From the NCBI GenBank assembly GCA_029961685.1, contig JARWKL010000009.1, forward strand, positions 16,611,237 through 16,675,236: a stretch of DNA of 64,000 bases, given 5' to 3'. This DNA comes from Aristolochia californica. Lineage: Eukaryota; Streptophyta; Magnoliopsida; Piperales; Aristolochiaceae. The first letter of the stretch is position 1, and each line of letters begins with the position of its first letter. The notes beneath the pieces were generated by a model. The model had not been told where the DNA came from. It was given only the letters and a program-made list of their open reading frames with translations, and ran no database searches. Below, piece by piece: positions 24,356 to 37,873 of this stretch. The position numbers were made by a program, and so were the translations under genes.

Positions 24356-27300
24356 TCCATTTTAGATGTGTACATTTTTCTTAAATCAAAACTTTAGTTT
24401 TCACTTTTTCCTTCATCTCGTAGACAAAAAACAGAATAGATGACAACGAAATGAAAATTTTAGACTCTGTGTATGGAGAAAATTTAAAGCAATAGCAAAC
24501 GTAAGTAATGAAAATTTATTCACACACCACAAATGAAGAAAAAATTTTCCTCATCCAAGTTTGGGAAATTCCACTAGTTCTGCAACCCCAATAGGTTGGA
24601 ATTTGATAAGAAAGGGATTTTTCTGCACATGCTTTAAAAAATGGATATGCATGCTCGAAACATGTTAAAGTTGCAAATGACCCATGGATCCAAACCTTTC
24701 AAAAAGAATAAAAAACTTCTCATTAAATTCTCAAGTGAACGTGCGGTGGGATATTTAACCGAGTCAAACAAGCCATTATTTTGCCCATTAACGAAAAGCT
24801 GACCTAGCGATCATTGATCATTGTAAACTGATTTATCATGCGTGACGGGCCACATTTTTTTAAGGAATGACTTTTGGGTTGGGATTCAACACTCAGTTTA
24901 AAATTCCCTCGCCTCCCCTTTTCCCGACGATTGCAAAACTTGATATATAAAGACTAAAACGAGTTTTAAATCCCTAAAAATTACACAAACTTTTTGGAAA
25001 TATCTCTCTCCATATTTGTGCATTGTGCATTTCCATTTTAGATGTGTACATTTTCCTTAAATCAAAACTTGAGTTTTCACTTTTTCCTTCATATCGTAGA
25101 CAAAAAACAGAATAGATGACAACGAAATGAAAATTTTAGACTCTGTGTATGGAGGAAATTTAAAGCAATAACAAACGTAAGTAAAGAAAATTTATTCACA
25201 CACCGCAAATGAAGAAAAAAGTTTTCTCATCCAAGTTTGGGAAATTCCACTAGTTCAGCAACCCCAATAGGTTGGAATTTGATAAGAAAGAGATTTTTCT
25301 ACACATGCTTTAAAAAATGGATATGCATGGCTCGAAACACGTTAAAGTTGCAAATGACCCATGGATCCAAACCTTTCAAAAAGAATAAAAAACTTCTCAT
25401 TAAATTCTCAAGTGAACGTGCGGTGGGATATTTAACCGAGTCAAACAAGCCATTATTTTGCCCATTAACAAAAAGCTGACCTAGCGATCAATGATCATTG
25501 TAAACTGATTTATCATGCGTGACGGGCCACATTTTTTTAAGGAATGACTTTTGGGTTAGGATTCAACACTCAGTTTAAAATTCCCTCGCCTCCCCTTTTC
25601 CCGACGATTGCAAAACCTGATATATAAAGACTAAAACGAGTTTTAAATCCCTAAAAATTACACAAACTTTTTGGAAATATCTCTCTCCATATTTGTGCAT
25701 TGTGCATTTCCATTTTAGATGTGTACATTTTTCTTAAATCAAAACTTTAGTTTTCACTTTTTCCTTCATCTCGTAGACAAAAAACAGAATAGATGACAAC
25801 GAAATGAAAATTTTAGACTCTGTGTATGGAGAAAATTTAAAGCAATAACAAACGTAAGTAAAGAAAATTTATTCACACACCAAAAATGAAGAAAAAAGTT
25901 TTCTCATCCAAGTTTGGGAAATTCCACTAGTTCAGCAACCCCAATAGGTTGGCATTTGATAAGAAAGAGATTTTTCTACACATGCTTTAAAAAATGGATA
26001 TGCATGGCTCGAAACATGTTAAAGTTGCAAATGACCCATGGATCCAAACCTTTCAAAAAGAATAAAAAACTTCTCATTAAATTCTCAAGTGAACGTGCGG
26101 TGGGATATTTAACCGAGTCAAACAAGCCATTATTTTGCCCATTAACAAAAAGCTGACCTAGCGATCATTGCTGATTGTAAACTGATTTATCATGCGTAAT
26201 GGGCCACATTTTTTTAAGGAATGACTTTTGGGTTGGGATTCAACACTCAGTTTAAAATTCCCTCGCCTCCCCTTTTCCCGACGATTGCAAAACCTGATAT
26301 ATAAAGACTAAAACGAGTTTTAAATCCCTAAAAATTACACAAACTTTTTGGAAATATCTCTCTCCATACTTGTGCATTGTGCATTTCCATTTTAGATGTG
26401 TACATTTTTCTTAAATCAAAACTTGAGTTTTCACTTTTTCCTTCATCTCGTAGACAAAAAACAGAATAGATGACAACGAAATGAAAATTTTAGACTCTGT
26501 GTATGGAGAAAATTTAAAGAAATAACAAACGTAAGTAAATAAAATTTATTCACACACCACAAATGAAGAAAAGAGTTTTCTCATCCAAGTTTGGGAAATT
26601 CCACTAGTTCGGCAACCCCAATAGGTTGGAATTTGATAAGAAAGAGATTTTTCTACACATGCTTTAAAAAATGGATATGCATGGCTCGAAACATGTTAAA
26701 GTTGCAAATGACCCATGGATCCAAACCTCTCAAAAAGAATAAAAAACTTCTCATTAAATTCTCAAGTGAACGTGCGGTGGGATATTTAACCGAGTCAAAC
26801 AAGCCATTATTTTGCCCATTAACAAAAAGCTGACCTAGCGATCATTGATCATTGTAAACTGATTTATCATGCGTAACGGGCCACATTTTTTTAAGGAATG
26901 ACTTTTGGGTTGGGATTCAACACTCAGTTTAAAATTCCCTCGCCTCCCCTTTTCCCGACGATTGCAAAACCTGATATATAAAGACTAAAACGAGTTTTAA
27001 ATCCCTAAAAATTACACAAACTTTTTGGAAATATCTCTCTCCATATTTGTGCATTGTGCATTTCCATTTTAGATGTGTACATTTTTCTTAAATCAAAACT
27101 TTAGTTTTCACTTTTTCCTTCATCTCGTAGACAAAAAACAGAATAGATGACAACGAAATGAAAATTTTAGACTCTGTGTATGGAGAAAATTTAAAGCAAT
27201 AGCAAACGTAAGTAATGAAAATTTATTCACACACCACAAATGAAGAAAAAATTTTCCTCATCCAAGTTTGGGAAATTCCACTAGTTCAGCAACCCCAATA

Positions 27301-28415
27301 GGTTGGAATTTGATAAGAAAGGGATTTTTCTGCACATGCTTTAAAAAATGGATATGCATGCTCGAAACATGTTAAAGTTGCAAATGACCCATGGATCCAA
27401 ACCTTTCAAAAAGAATAAAAAACTTCTCATTAAATTCTCAAGTGAACGTGCGGTGGGATATTTAACCGAGTCAAACAAGCCATTATTTTGCCCATTAACG
27501 AAAAGCTGACCTAGCGATCATTGATCATTGTAAACTGATTTATCATGCGTGACGGGCCACATTTTTTTAAGGAATGACTTTTGGGTTGGGATTCAACACT
27601 CAGTTTAAAATTCCCTCGCCTCCCCTTTTCCCGACGATTGCAAAACCTGATATATAAAGACTAAAACGAGTTTTAAATCCCTAAAAATTACACAAACTTT
27701 TTGGAAATATCTCTCTCCATATTTGTGCATTGTGCATTTCCATTTTAGATGTGTACATTTTTCTTAAATCAAAACTTGAGTTTTCACTTTTTCCTTCATA
27801 TCGTAGACAAAAAACAGAATAGATGACAACGAAATGAAAATTTTAGACTCTATGTATGGAGAAAATTTAAAGCAATAACAAACGTAAGTAAAGAAAATTT
27901 ATTCACACACCACAAATGAAGAAAAAAGTTTTCTCATCCAAGTTTGGGAAATTCCACTAGTTCAGCAACCCCAATAGGTTGGAATTTGATAAGAAAGCGA
28001 TTTTTCTACACATGCTTTAAAAAATGGATATGCATGGCTCGAAACATGTTAAAGTTGCAAATGACCCATGGATCCAAACCTTTCAAAAAGAATAAAAAAC
28101 TTCTCATTAAATTCTCAAGTGAACGTGCGGTGGGATATTTAACCGAGTCAAACAAGCCATTATTTTGCCCATTCACAAAAAGCTGACCTAGCGATCATTG
28201 ATCATTGTAAACTGATTTATCATGCGTGACGGGCCACATTTTTTTAAGGAATGACTTTTGGGTTAGGATTCAACACTCAGTTTAAAATTCCCTCGCCTCC
28301 CCTTTTCCCGACGATTGCAAAACCTGATATATAAAGACTAAAACGAGTTTTAAATCCCTAAAAATTACACAAACTTTTTGGAAATATCTCTCTCCATATT
28401 TGTGCATTGTGCATT
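24356..28415 (+). repeat. Mixed A/B segment (units 24561-27944)
   Basis: Order by TTG phase: 24561 B, 25237 A, 25914 A, 26591 A, 27268 B, 27944 A. The unit at 25237 has 'cgaaacacg', 'gatcaatgatc' and 'ccgcaaatg'. The unit at 25914 has 'ggcatttgat' and a disrupted GATC motif ('gatcattgctgattg'). The unit at 26591 has 'gttcggcaac', shared with 30644. The segment is about one B per two to four units, without a strict period. It looks related to the trimer zone because it retains 'catatcgtag', 'gggttaggattc' and 'accaaaaatg' tags. Confidence 0.8.
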
Positions 28416-31115
28416 TCCATTTTAGATGTGTACATTTTTCTTAAATCAAAACTTTAGTTTTCACTTTTTCCTTCATCTCGTAGACAAAAAACAGAATAGA
28501 TGACAACGAAATGAAAATTTTAGACTCTGTGTATGGAGAAAATTTAAAGCAATAACAAACGTAAGTAATGAAAATTTATTCACACACCACAAATGAAGAA
28601 AAAATTTTCCTCATCCAAGTTTGGGAAATTCCACTAGTTTAGCAACCCCAATAGGTTGGAATTTGATAAGAAAGGGATTTTTCTGCACATGCTTTAAAAA
28701 ATGGATATGCATGCTCGAAACATGTTAAAGTTGCAAATGACCCATGGATCCAAACCTTTCAAAGAGAATAAAAAACTTCTCATTAAATTCTCAAGTGAAC
28801 GTGCGGTGGGATATTTAACCGAGTCAAACAAGCCATTATTTTGCCCATTAACGAAAAGCTGACCTAGCGATCATTGATCATTGTAAACTGATTTATCATG
28901 CGTGACGGGCCACATTTTTTTAAGGAATGACTTTTGGGTTGGGATTCAACACTCAGTTTAAAATTCCCTCGCCTCCCCTTTTCCCGACGATTGCAAAACC
29001 TGATATATAAAGACTAAAAGGAGTTTTAAATCCCTAAAAATTACCCAAACTTTTTGGAAATATCTCTCTCCATATTTGTGCATTGTGCATTTCCATTTTA
29101 GATGTGTACATTTTTCTTAAATCAAAACTTGAGTTTTCACTTTTTCCTTCATCTCGTAGACAAAAAACAGAATAGATGACAACGAAATGAAAATTTTAGA
29201 CTCTGTGTATGGAGAAAATTTAAAGCAATAACAAACGTAAGTAAAGAAAATTTATTCACACACCACAAATGAAGAAAAAAGTTTTCTCATCCAAGTTTGG
29301 GAAATTCCACTAGTTCAGCAACCCCAATAGGTTGGAATTTGATAAGAAAGAGATTTTTCTACACATGCTTTAAAAAATGGATATGCATGGCTCGAAACAT
29401 GTTAAAGTTGCAAATGACCCATGGATCCAAACCTTTCAAAAAGAATAAAAAACTTCTCATTAAATTCTCAAGTGAACGTGCGGTGGGATATTTAACCGAG
29501 TCAAACAAGCCATTATTTTGCCCATTAACAAAAAGCTGACCTAGCGATCATTGATCATTGTAAACTGATTTATCATGCGTAACGGGCCACATTTTTTTAA
29601 GGAATGACTTTTGGGTTGGGATTCAACACTCAGTTTAAAATTCCCTCGCCTCCCCTTTTCCCGACGATTGCAAAACCTGATATATAAAGACTAAAACGAG
29701 TTTTAAATCCCTAAAAATTACCCAAACTTTTTGGAAATATCTCTCTCCATACTTGTGCATTTCCATTTTAGATGTGTACATTTTTCTTAAATCAAAACTT
29801 GAGTTTTCACTTTTTCCTTCATCTCGTAGACAAAAAACAGAATAGATGACAACGAAATGAAAATTTTAGACTCTGTGTATGGAGAAAATTTAAAGCAATA
29901 ACAAACGTAAGTAAAGAAAATTTATTCACACACCACAAATGAAGAAAAGAGTTTTCTCATCCAAGTTTGGGAAATTCCACTAGTTCAGCAACCCCAATAG
30001 GTTGGAATTTGATAAGAAAGAGATTTTTCTACACATGCTTTAAAAAATGGATATGCATGGCTCAAAACATGTTAAAGTTGCAAATGACCCATGGATCCAA
30101 ACCTTTCAAAAAGAATAAAAAACTTCTCATTAAATTCTCAAGTGAACGTGCGGTGGGATATTTAACCGAGTCAAACAAGCCATTATTTTGCCCATTAACA
30201 AAAAGCTGACCTAGCGATCATTGATCATTGTAAACTGATTTATCATGCGTAACGGGCCACATTTTTTTAAGGAATGACTTTTGGGTTGGGATTCAACACT
30301 CAGTTTAAAATTCCCTCGCCTCCCCTTTTCCCGACGATTGCAAAACCTGATATATAAAGACTAAAACGAGTTTTAAATCCCTAAAAATTACACAAACTTT
30401 TTGGAAATATCTCTCTCCATACTTGTGCATTGTGCATTTCCATTTTAGATGTGTACATTTTTCTTAAATCAAAACTTGAGTTTTCACTTTTTCCTTCATC
30501 TCGTAGACAAAAAACAGAATAGATGACAACGAAATGAAAATTTTAGACTCTGTGTATGGAGAAAATTTAAAGCAATAACAAACGTAAGTAAAGAAAATTT
30601 ATTCACACACCACAAATGAAGAAAAGAGTTTTCTCATCCAAGTTTGGGAAATTCCACTAGTTCGGCAACCCCAATAGGTTGGAATTTGATAAGAAAGAGA
30701 TTTTTCTACACATGCTTTAAAAAATGGATATGCATGGCTCGAAACATGTTAAAGTTGCAAATGACCCATGGATCCAAACCTTTCAAAAAGAATAAAAAAC
30801 TTCTCATTAAATTCTCAAGTGAACGTGCGGTGGGATATTTAACCGAGTCAAACAAGCCATTATTTTGCCCATTAACAAAAAGCTGACCTAGCGATCATTG
30901 ATCATTGTAAACTGATTTATCATGCGTAACGGGCCACATTTTTTTAAGGAATGACTTTTGGGTTGGGATTCAACACTCAGTTTAAAATTCCCTCGCCTCC
31001 CCTTTTCCCGACGATTGCAAAACCTGATATATAAAGACTAAAACGAGTTTTAAATCCCTAAAAATTACACAAACTTTTTGGAAATATCTCTCTCCATATT
31101 TGTGCATTGTGCATT
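28416..31115 (+). repeat. Four-unit cassette, copy 2
   Basis: Second copy of the cassette at 21658, 6758 bp away: 28621 (B, 'tcaaagagaat', 'aaaaggagtttt'), 29297 (short A), 29967 ('ctcaaaacatg') and 30644. The last unit has 'acctttcaaa' where the first copy has 'acctctcaaa', and it has 'gttcggcaac'. The copies have therefore diverged or been partly overwritten. Confidence 0.85.
29092..29761 (+). repeat. 670-bp short unit
   Basis: Single 'gtgcatt' at the end plus 'ttacccaaac'. Partner of the short unit at 22334, without that unit's private substitutions. Confidence 0.92.
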
Positions 31116-34100
31116 TCCATTTTAGATGTGTACATTTTTCTTAAATCAAAACTTTAGTTTTCACTTTTTCCTTCATCTCGTAGACAAAAAACAGAATAGA
31201 TGACAACGAAATGAAAATTTTAGACTCTGTGTATGGAGAAAATTTAAAGCAATAGCAAACGTAAGTAATGAAAATTTATTCACACACCACAAATGAAGAA
31301 AAAATTTTCCTCATCCAAGTTTGGGAAATTCCACTAGTTCAGCAACCCCAATAGGTTGGAATTTGATAAGAAAGGGATTTTTCTGCACATGCTTTAAAAA
31401 ATGGATATGCATGCTCGAAACATGTTAAAGTTGCAAATGACCCATGGATCCAAACCTTTCAAAAAGAATAAAAAACTTCTCATTAAATTCTCAAGTGAAC
31501 GTGCGGTGGGATATTTAACCGAGTCAAACAAGCCATTATTTTGCCCATTAACGAAAAGCTGACCTAGCGATCATTGATCATTGTAAACTGATTTATCATG
31601 CGTGACGGGCCACATTTTTTTAAGGAATGACTTTTGGGTTGGGATTCAACACTCAGTTTAAAATTCCCTCGCCTCCCCTTTTCCCGACGATTGCAAAACT
31701 TGATATATAAAGACTAAAACGAGTTTTAAATCCCTAAAAATTACACAAACTTTTTGGAAATATCTCTCTCCATATTTGTGCATTGTGCATTTCCATTTTA
31801 GATGTGTACATTTTTCTTAAATCAAAACTTGAGTTTTCACTTTTTCCTTCATATCGTAGACAAAAAACAGAATAGATGACAACGAAATGAAAATTTTAGA
31901 CTCTGTGTATGGAGAAAATTTAAAGCAATAACAAACGTAAGTAAAGAAAATTTATTCACACACCACAAATGAAGAAAAGAGTTTTCTCATCCAAGTTTGG
32001 GAAATTCCACTAGTTCAGCAACCCCAATAGGTTGGAATTTGATGGGAAAGAGATTTTTCTACACATGCTTTAAAAAATGGATATGCATGGCTCGAAACAT
32101 GTTAAAGTTGCAAATGACCCATGGATCCAAACCTTTCAAAAAGAATAAAAAAATTCTCATTAAATTCTCAAGTGAACGTGCGGTGGGATATTTAACCGAG
32201 TCAAACAAGCCATTATTTTGCCCATTAACAAAAAGCTGACCTAGCTATCATTGATCATTGTAAACTGATTTATCATGCGTAACGGGCCACATTTTTTTAA
32301 GGAATGACTTTTGGGTTGGGATTCAACACTCAGTTTAAAATTCCCTCGCCTCCCCTTTTCCCGACGATTGCAAAACCTGATATATAAAGACTAAAACGAG
32401 TTTTAAATCCCTAAAAATTACACAAACTTTTTGGAAATATCTCTCTCCATATTTGTGCATTGTGCATTTCCATTTTAGATGTGTACATTTTTCTTAAATC
32501 AAAACTTTAGTTTTCACTTTTTCCTTCATCTCGTAGACAAAAAACAGAATAGATGACAACGAAATGAAAATTTTAGACTCTGTGTATGGAGAAAATTTAA
32601 AGCAATAGCAAACGTAAGTAATGAAAATTTATTCACACACCACAAATGAAGAAAAAAGTTTTCTCATCCAAGTTTGGGAAATTCCACTAGTTCAGCAACC
32701 CCAATAGGTTGGAATTTCATAAGAAAGTGATTTTTCTACACATGCTTTAAAAAATGGATATGCATGGCTCGAAACATGTTAAAGTTGCAAATGACCCATG
32801 GATCCAAACCTTTCAAAAAGAATAAAAAACTTCTCATTAAATTCTCAAGTGAACGTGCGGTGGGATATTTAACCGAGTCAAACAAGCCATTATTTTGCCC
32901 ATTAACAAAAAGCTGACCTAGCGATCATTGATCATTGTAAACTGATTTATCATGCGTAACGGGCCACATTTTTTTAAGGAATGACTTTTGGGTTGGGATT
33001 CAACACTCAGTTTAAAATTCCCTCGCCTCCCCTTTTCCCGACGATTGCAAAACCTGATATATAAAGACTAAAACGAGTTTTAAATCCCTAAAAATTACAC
33101 AAACTTTTTGGAAATATCTCTCTCCATATTTGTGCATTGTGCATTTCCATTTTAGATGTGTACATTTTTCTTAAATCAAAACTTGAGTTTTCACTTTTTC
33201 CTTCATATCGTAGACAAAAAACAGAATAGATGACAACGATATGAAAATTTTAGACTCTGTGTATGGAGAAAATTTAAAGCAATAACAAACGTAAGTAAAG
33301 AAAATTTATTCACACACCACAAATGAAGAAAAAAGTTTTCTCATCCAAGTTTGGGAAATTCCACTAGTTCAGCAACCCCAATAGGTTGGAATTTGATAAG
33401 AAAGAGATTTTTCTACACTTGCTTTAAAAAATGGATATGCATGGCTCGAAACATGTTAAAGTTGCAAATGACCCATGGATCCAAACCTTTCAAAAAGAAT
33501 AAAAAACTTCTCATTAAATTCTCAAGTGAACGTGCGGTGGGATATTTAACCGAGTCAAACAAGCCATTATTTTGCCCATTAACAAAAAGCTGACCTAGCG
33601 ATCATTGATCATTGTAAACTGATTTATCATGCGTAACGGGCCACATTTTTTTAAGGAATGACTTTTGGGTTGGGATTCAACACTCAGTTTAAAATTCCCT
33701 CGCCTCCCCTTTTCCCGACGATTGCAAAACCTGATATATAAAGACTAAAACGAGTTTTAAATCCCTAAAAATTACACAAACTTTTTGGAAATATCTCTCT
33801 CCATACTTGTGCATTGTGCATTTCCATTTTAGATGTGTACATTTTTCTTAAATCAAAACTTGAGTTTTCACTTTTCCTTCATCTCATAGACAAAAAACAG
33901 AATAGATGACAACGAAATGAAAATTTTAGACTCTGTGTATGGAGAAAATTTAAAGCAATAACAAACGTAAGTAAAGAAAATTTATTCACACACCACAAAT
34001 GAAGAAAAGAGTTTTCTCATCCAAGTTTGGGAAATTCCACTAGTTCAGCAACCCCAATAGGTTGGAATTTGATAAGAAAGAGATTTTTCTACACATGCTT

Positions 34101-34498
34101 TAAAAAATGGATATGCATGGCTTGAAACATGTTAAAGTTGCAAATGACCCATGGATCCAAACCTTTCAAAAAGAATAAAAAACTTCTCGTTAAATTCTCA
34201 AGTGAACGTGCGGTGGGATATTTAACCGAGTCAAACAAGCCATTATTTTGCCCATTAACAAAAAGCTGACCTAGCGATCATTGATCATTGTAAACTGATT
34301 TATCATGCGTGACGGGCCACATTTTTTTAAGGAATGACTTTTGGGTTGGGATTCAACACTCAGTTTAAAATTCCCTCGCCTCCCCTTTTCCCGACGATTG
34401 CAAAACCTGATATATAAAGACTAAAACGAGTTTTAAATCCCTAAAAATTACACAAACTTTTTGGAAATATCTCTCTCCATATTTGTGCATTGTGCATT
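31116..34498 (+). repeat. Mixed segment with decaying A units
   Basis: Units by TTG phase: 31321 B, 31997 A ('gatgggaaag', 'aaaaaattctc', 'ctagctatc'), 32674 hybrid, 33351 A ('acacttgc', 'acgatatg') and 34027 A ('ggcttgaaac'). Two units here have independent nonsense changes in the 80-codon frame: TGA from 'aaagtgatt' in the 32674 unit and TGA from 'ggcttgaaa' in the 34027 unit. These units carry more private substitutions than their neighbours, as expected for units outside the recently amplified blocks. Confidence 0.82.
32469..33145 (+). repeat. B-front/A-back hybrid unit with stop codon
   Basis: The front is B-like ('gcaatagcaaacg', 'gtaatgaaaattt'). From 'aaaagttttctc' onward it is class A ('ctacacatg', 'gcatggctcg'). 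The switch lies within about 35 bp near 32625-32660. Private changes 'tttcataagaaagtga' introduce a stop in the open frame. Confidence 0.85.
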
Positions 34499-35168
34499 TC
34501 CATTTTAGATGTGTACATTTTTCTTAAATCAAAACTTTAGTTTTCACTTTTTCCTTCATCTCGTAGACAAAAAACAGAATAGATCACAACGAAATGAAAA
34601 TTTTAGACTCTGTGTATGGTGAAAATTTAAAGCAATAACAAACGTAAGTAAAGAAAATTTATTCACACACCACAAATGAAGAAAAAAGTTTTCTCATCCA
34701 AGTTTGGGAAATTCCACTAGTTCAGCAACCCCAATAGGTTGGAATTTGATAAGAAAGAGATTTTTCTACACATGCTTTAAAAAATGGATATGCATTGCTC
34801 GAAACATGTTAAAGTTGCAAATGACCCATGGATCCAAACCTTTCAAAAAGAATAAAAAACTTCTCATTAAATTCTCAAGTGAACGTGCGGTGGGATATTT
34901 AACCGAGTCAAACAAGCGATTATTTTGCCCATTAACAAAAAGCTGACCTAGCGATCATTGATCATTTTAAACTGATTTATCATGCGTAACGGGCCACATT
35001 TTTTTAAGGAATGACTTTTGGGTTGGGATTCAACACTCAGTTTAAAATTCCCTCGCCTCCCCTTTTCCCGACGATTGCAAAACCTGATATATAAAGACTA
35101 AAACGAGTTTTAAATCCCTAAAAATTACCCAAACTTTTTGGAAATATCTCTCTCCATACTTGTGCATT
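34499..35168 (+). repeat. 670-bp short unit opening the 7432-bp block
   Basis: Single 'gtgcatt' at its end and 'ttacccaaac'. Private changes include 'agatcacaac', 'tatggtgaaaat' and 'gatcattttaaac'. Its copy is at 41931. Confidence 0.92.
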
Positions 35169-36521
35169 TCCATTTTAGATGTGTACATTTTTCTTAAATC
35201 AAAACTTGAGTTTTCACTTTTTCCTTCATCTCGTAGACAAAAAACAGAATAGATGACAACGAAATGAAAATTTTAGACTCTGTGTATGGAGAAAATTTAA
35301 AGCAATAACAAACGTAAGTAAAGAAAATTTATTCACACACCACAAATGAAGAAAAGAGTTTTCTCATCCAAGTTTGGGAAATTCCACTAGTTCAGCAACC
35401 CCAATAGGTTGGAATTTGATAAGAAAGAGATTTTTCTACACATGCTTTAAAAAATGGATATGCATGGCTCGAAACATGTTAAAGTTGCAAATGACCCATG
35501 GATCCAAACCTTTCAAAAAGAATAAAAAACTTCTCATTAAATTCTCAAGTGAACGTGCGGTGGGATATTTAACCGAGTCAAACAAGCCATTATTTTGCCC
35601 ATTAACAAAAAGCTGACCTAGCGATCTTTGATCATTGTAAACTGATTTATCATGCGTAACGGGCCACATTTTTTTAAGGAATGACTTTTGGGTTGGGATT
35701 CAACACTCAGTTTAAAATTCCCTCGCCTCCCCTTTTCCCGACGATTGCAAAACCTGATATATAAAGACTAAAACGAGTTTTAAATCCCTAAAAATTACAC
35801 AAACTTTTTGGAAATATCTCTCTCCATATTTGTGCATTGTGCATTTCCATTTTAGATGTGTACATTTTTCTTAAATCAAAACTTTAGTTTTCACTTTTTC
35901 CTTCATCTCGTAGACAAAAAACAGAATAGATGACAACGAAATGAAAATTTTAGACTCTGTGTATGGAGAAAATTTAAAGCAATAACAAACGTAAGTAATG
36001 AAAATTTATTCACACACCACAAATGAAGAAAAAATTTTCCTCATCCAAGTTTGGGAAATTCCACTAGTTCAGCAACCCCAATAGGTTGGAATTTGATAAG
36101 AAAGGGATTTTTCTGCACATGCTTTAAAAAATGGATATGCATGCTCGAAACATGTTAAAGTTGCAAATGACCCATGGATCCAAACCTTTCAAAAAGAATA
36201 AAAAACTTCTCATTAAATTCTCAAGTGAACGTGCGGTGGGATATTTAACCGAGTCAAACAAGCCATTATTTTGCCCATTAACGAAAAGCTGACCTAGCGA
36301 TCATTGATCATTGTAAACTGATTTATCATGCGTGACGGGCCACATTTTTTTAAGGAATGACTTTTGGGTTGGGATTCAACACTCAGTTTAAAATTCCCTC
36401 GCCTCCCCTTTTCCCGACGATTGCAAAACCTGATATATAAAGACTAAAACGAGTTTTAAATCCCTAAAAATTACACAAAATTTTTGGAAATATCTCTCTC
36501 CATATTTGTGCATTGTGCATT

Positions 36522-37873
36522 TCCATTTTAGATGTGTACATTTTTCTTAAATCAAAACTTGAGTTTTCACTTTTTCCTTCATCTCGTAGACAAAAAACAG
36601 AATAGATGACAACGAAATGAAAATTTTAGACTCTGTGTATGGAGAAAATTTAAAGCAATAACAAATGTAAGTAAAGAAAATTTATTCACACACCACAAAT
36701 GAAGAAAAAAGTTTTCTCATCCAAGTTTGGGAAATTCCACTAGTTCAGCAACCCCAATAGGTTGGAATTTGATAAGAAAGAGATTTTTCTACACATGCTT
36801 TAAAAAATGGATATGCATGGCTCGAAACATGTTAAAGTTGCTAATGACCCATGGATCCAAACCTTTCAAAAAGAATAAAAAACTTCTCATTAAATTCTCA
36901 AGTGAACGTGCGGTGGGATATTTAACCGAGTCAAACAAGCCATTATTTTGCCCATTAACAAAAAGCTGACCTAGCGATCATTGATCATTGTAAACTGATT
37001 TATCATGCGTAACGGGCCACATTTTTTTAAGGAATGACTTTTGGGTTGGGATTCAACACTCAGTTTATAATTCCCTCGCCTCCCCTTTTCCCGACGATTG
37101 CAAAACCTGATATATAAAGACTAAAACGAGTTTTAAATCCCTAAAAATTACACAAACTTTTTGGAAATATCTCTCTCCATACTTGTGCATTGTGCATTTC
37201 CATTTTAGATGTGTACATTTTTCTTAAATCAAAACTTGAGTTTTCACTTTTCCTTCATCTCGTAGACAAAAAACAGAATAGATGACAACGAAATGAAAAT
37301 TTTGGACTCTGTGTATGGAGAAAATTTAAAGCAATAACAAACGTAAGTAAAGAAAATTTATTCACACACCACAAATGAAGAAAAGAGTTTTCTCATCCAA
37401 GTTTGGGAAATTCCACTAGTTCAGCAACCCCAATAGGTTGGAATTTGATAAGAAAGAGATTTTTCTGCACATGCTTTAAAAAATGGATATGCATGCTCGA
37501 AACATGTTAAAGTTGCAAATGACCCATGGATCCAAACCTTTCAAAAAGAATAAAAAACTTCTCATTAAATTCTCAAGTGAACGTGCGGTGGGATATTTAA
37601 CCGAGTCAAACAAGCCATTATTTTGCCCATTAACGAAAAGCTGACCTAGCGATCATTGATCATTGTAAACTGATTTATCATGCGTGACGGGCCACATTTT
37701 TTTAAGGAATGACTTCTGGGTTGGGATTCAACACTCAGTTTAAAATTCCCTCGCCTCCCCTTTTCCCGACGATTGCAAAACCTGATATATAAAGACTAAA
37801 ACGAGTTTTAAATCCCTAAAAATTACACAAAATTTTTGGAAATATCTCTCTCCATATTTGTGCATTGTGCATT
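36522..37873 (+). repeat. Nested 1352-bp dimer, copy 1
   Basis: Class A unit ('acaaatgtaag', 'gttgctaatg', 'cagtttataatt') followed by an A-front/B-back hybrid ('cacttttcct', 'attttggactc', 'ctgcacatg', 'gcatgctcg', 'gacttctggg'). The dimer repeats at once at 37874. Confidence 0.92.

Noticed and set aside
35436..35669. 77-codon minus-strand ATG frame, also at 42868-43101
   Set aside because: It is antisense to the repeat frame and opens only because 'gatctttgatc' removes a stop in these two duplicated units. It is a shadow with no recognisable product, useful only as a duplication tag.
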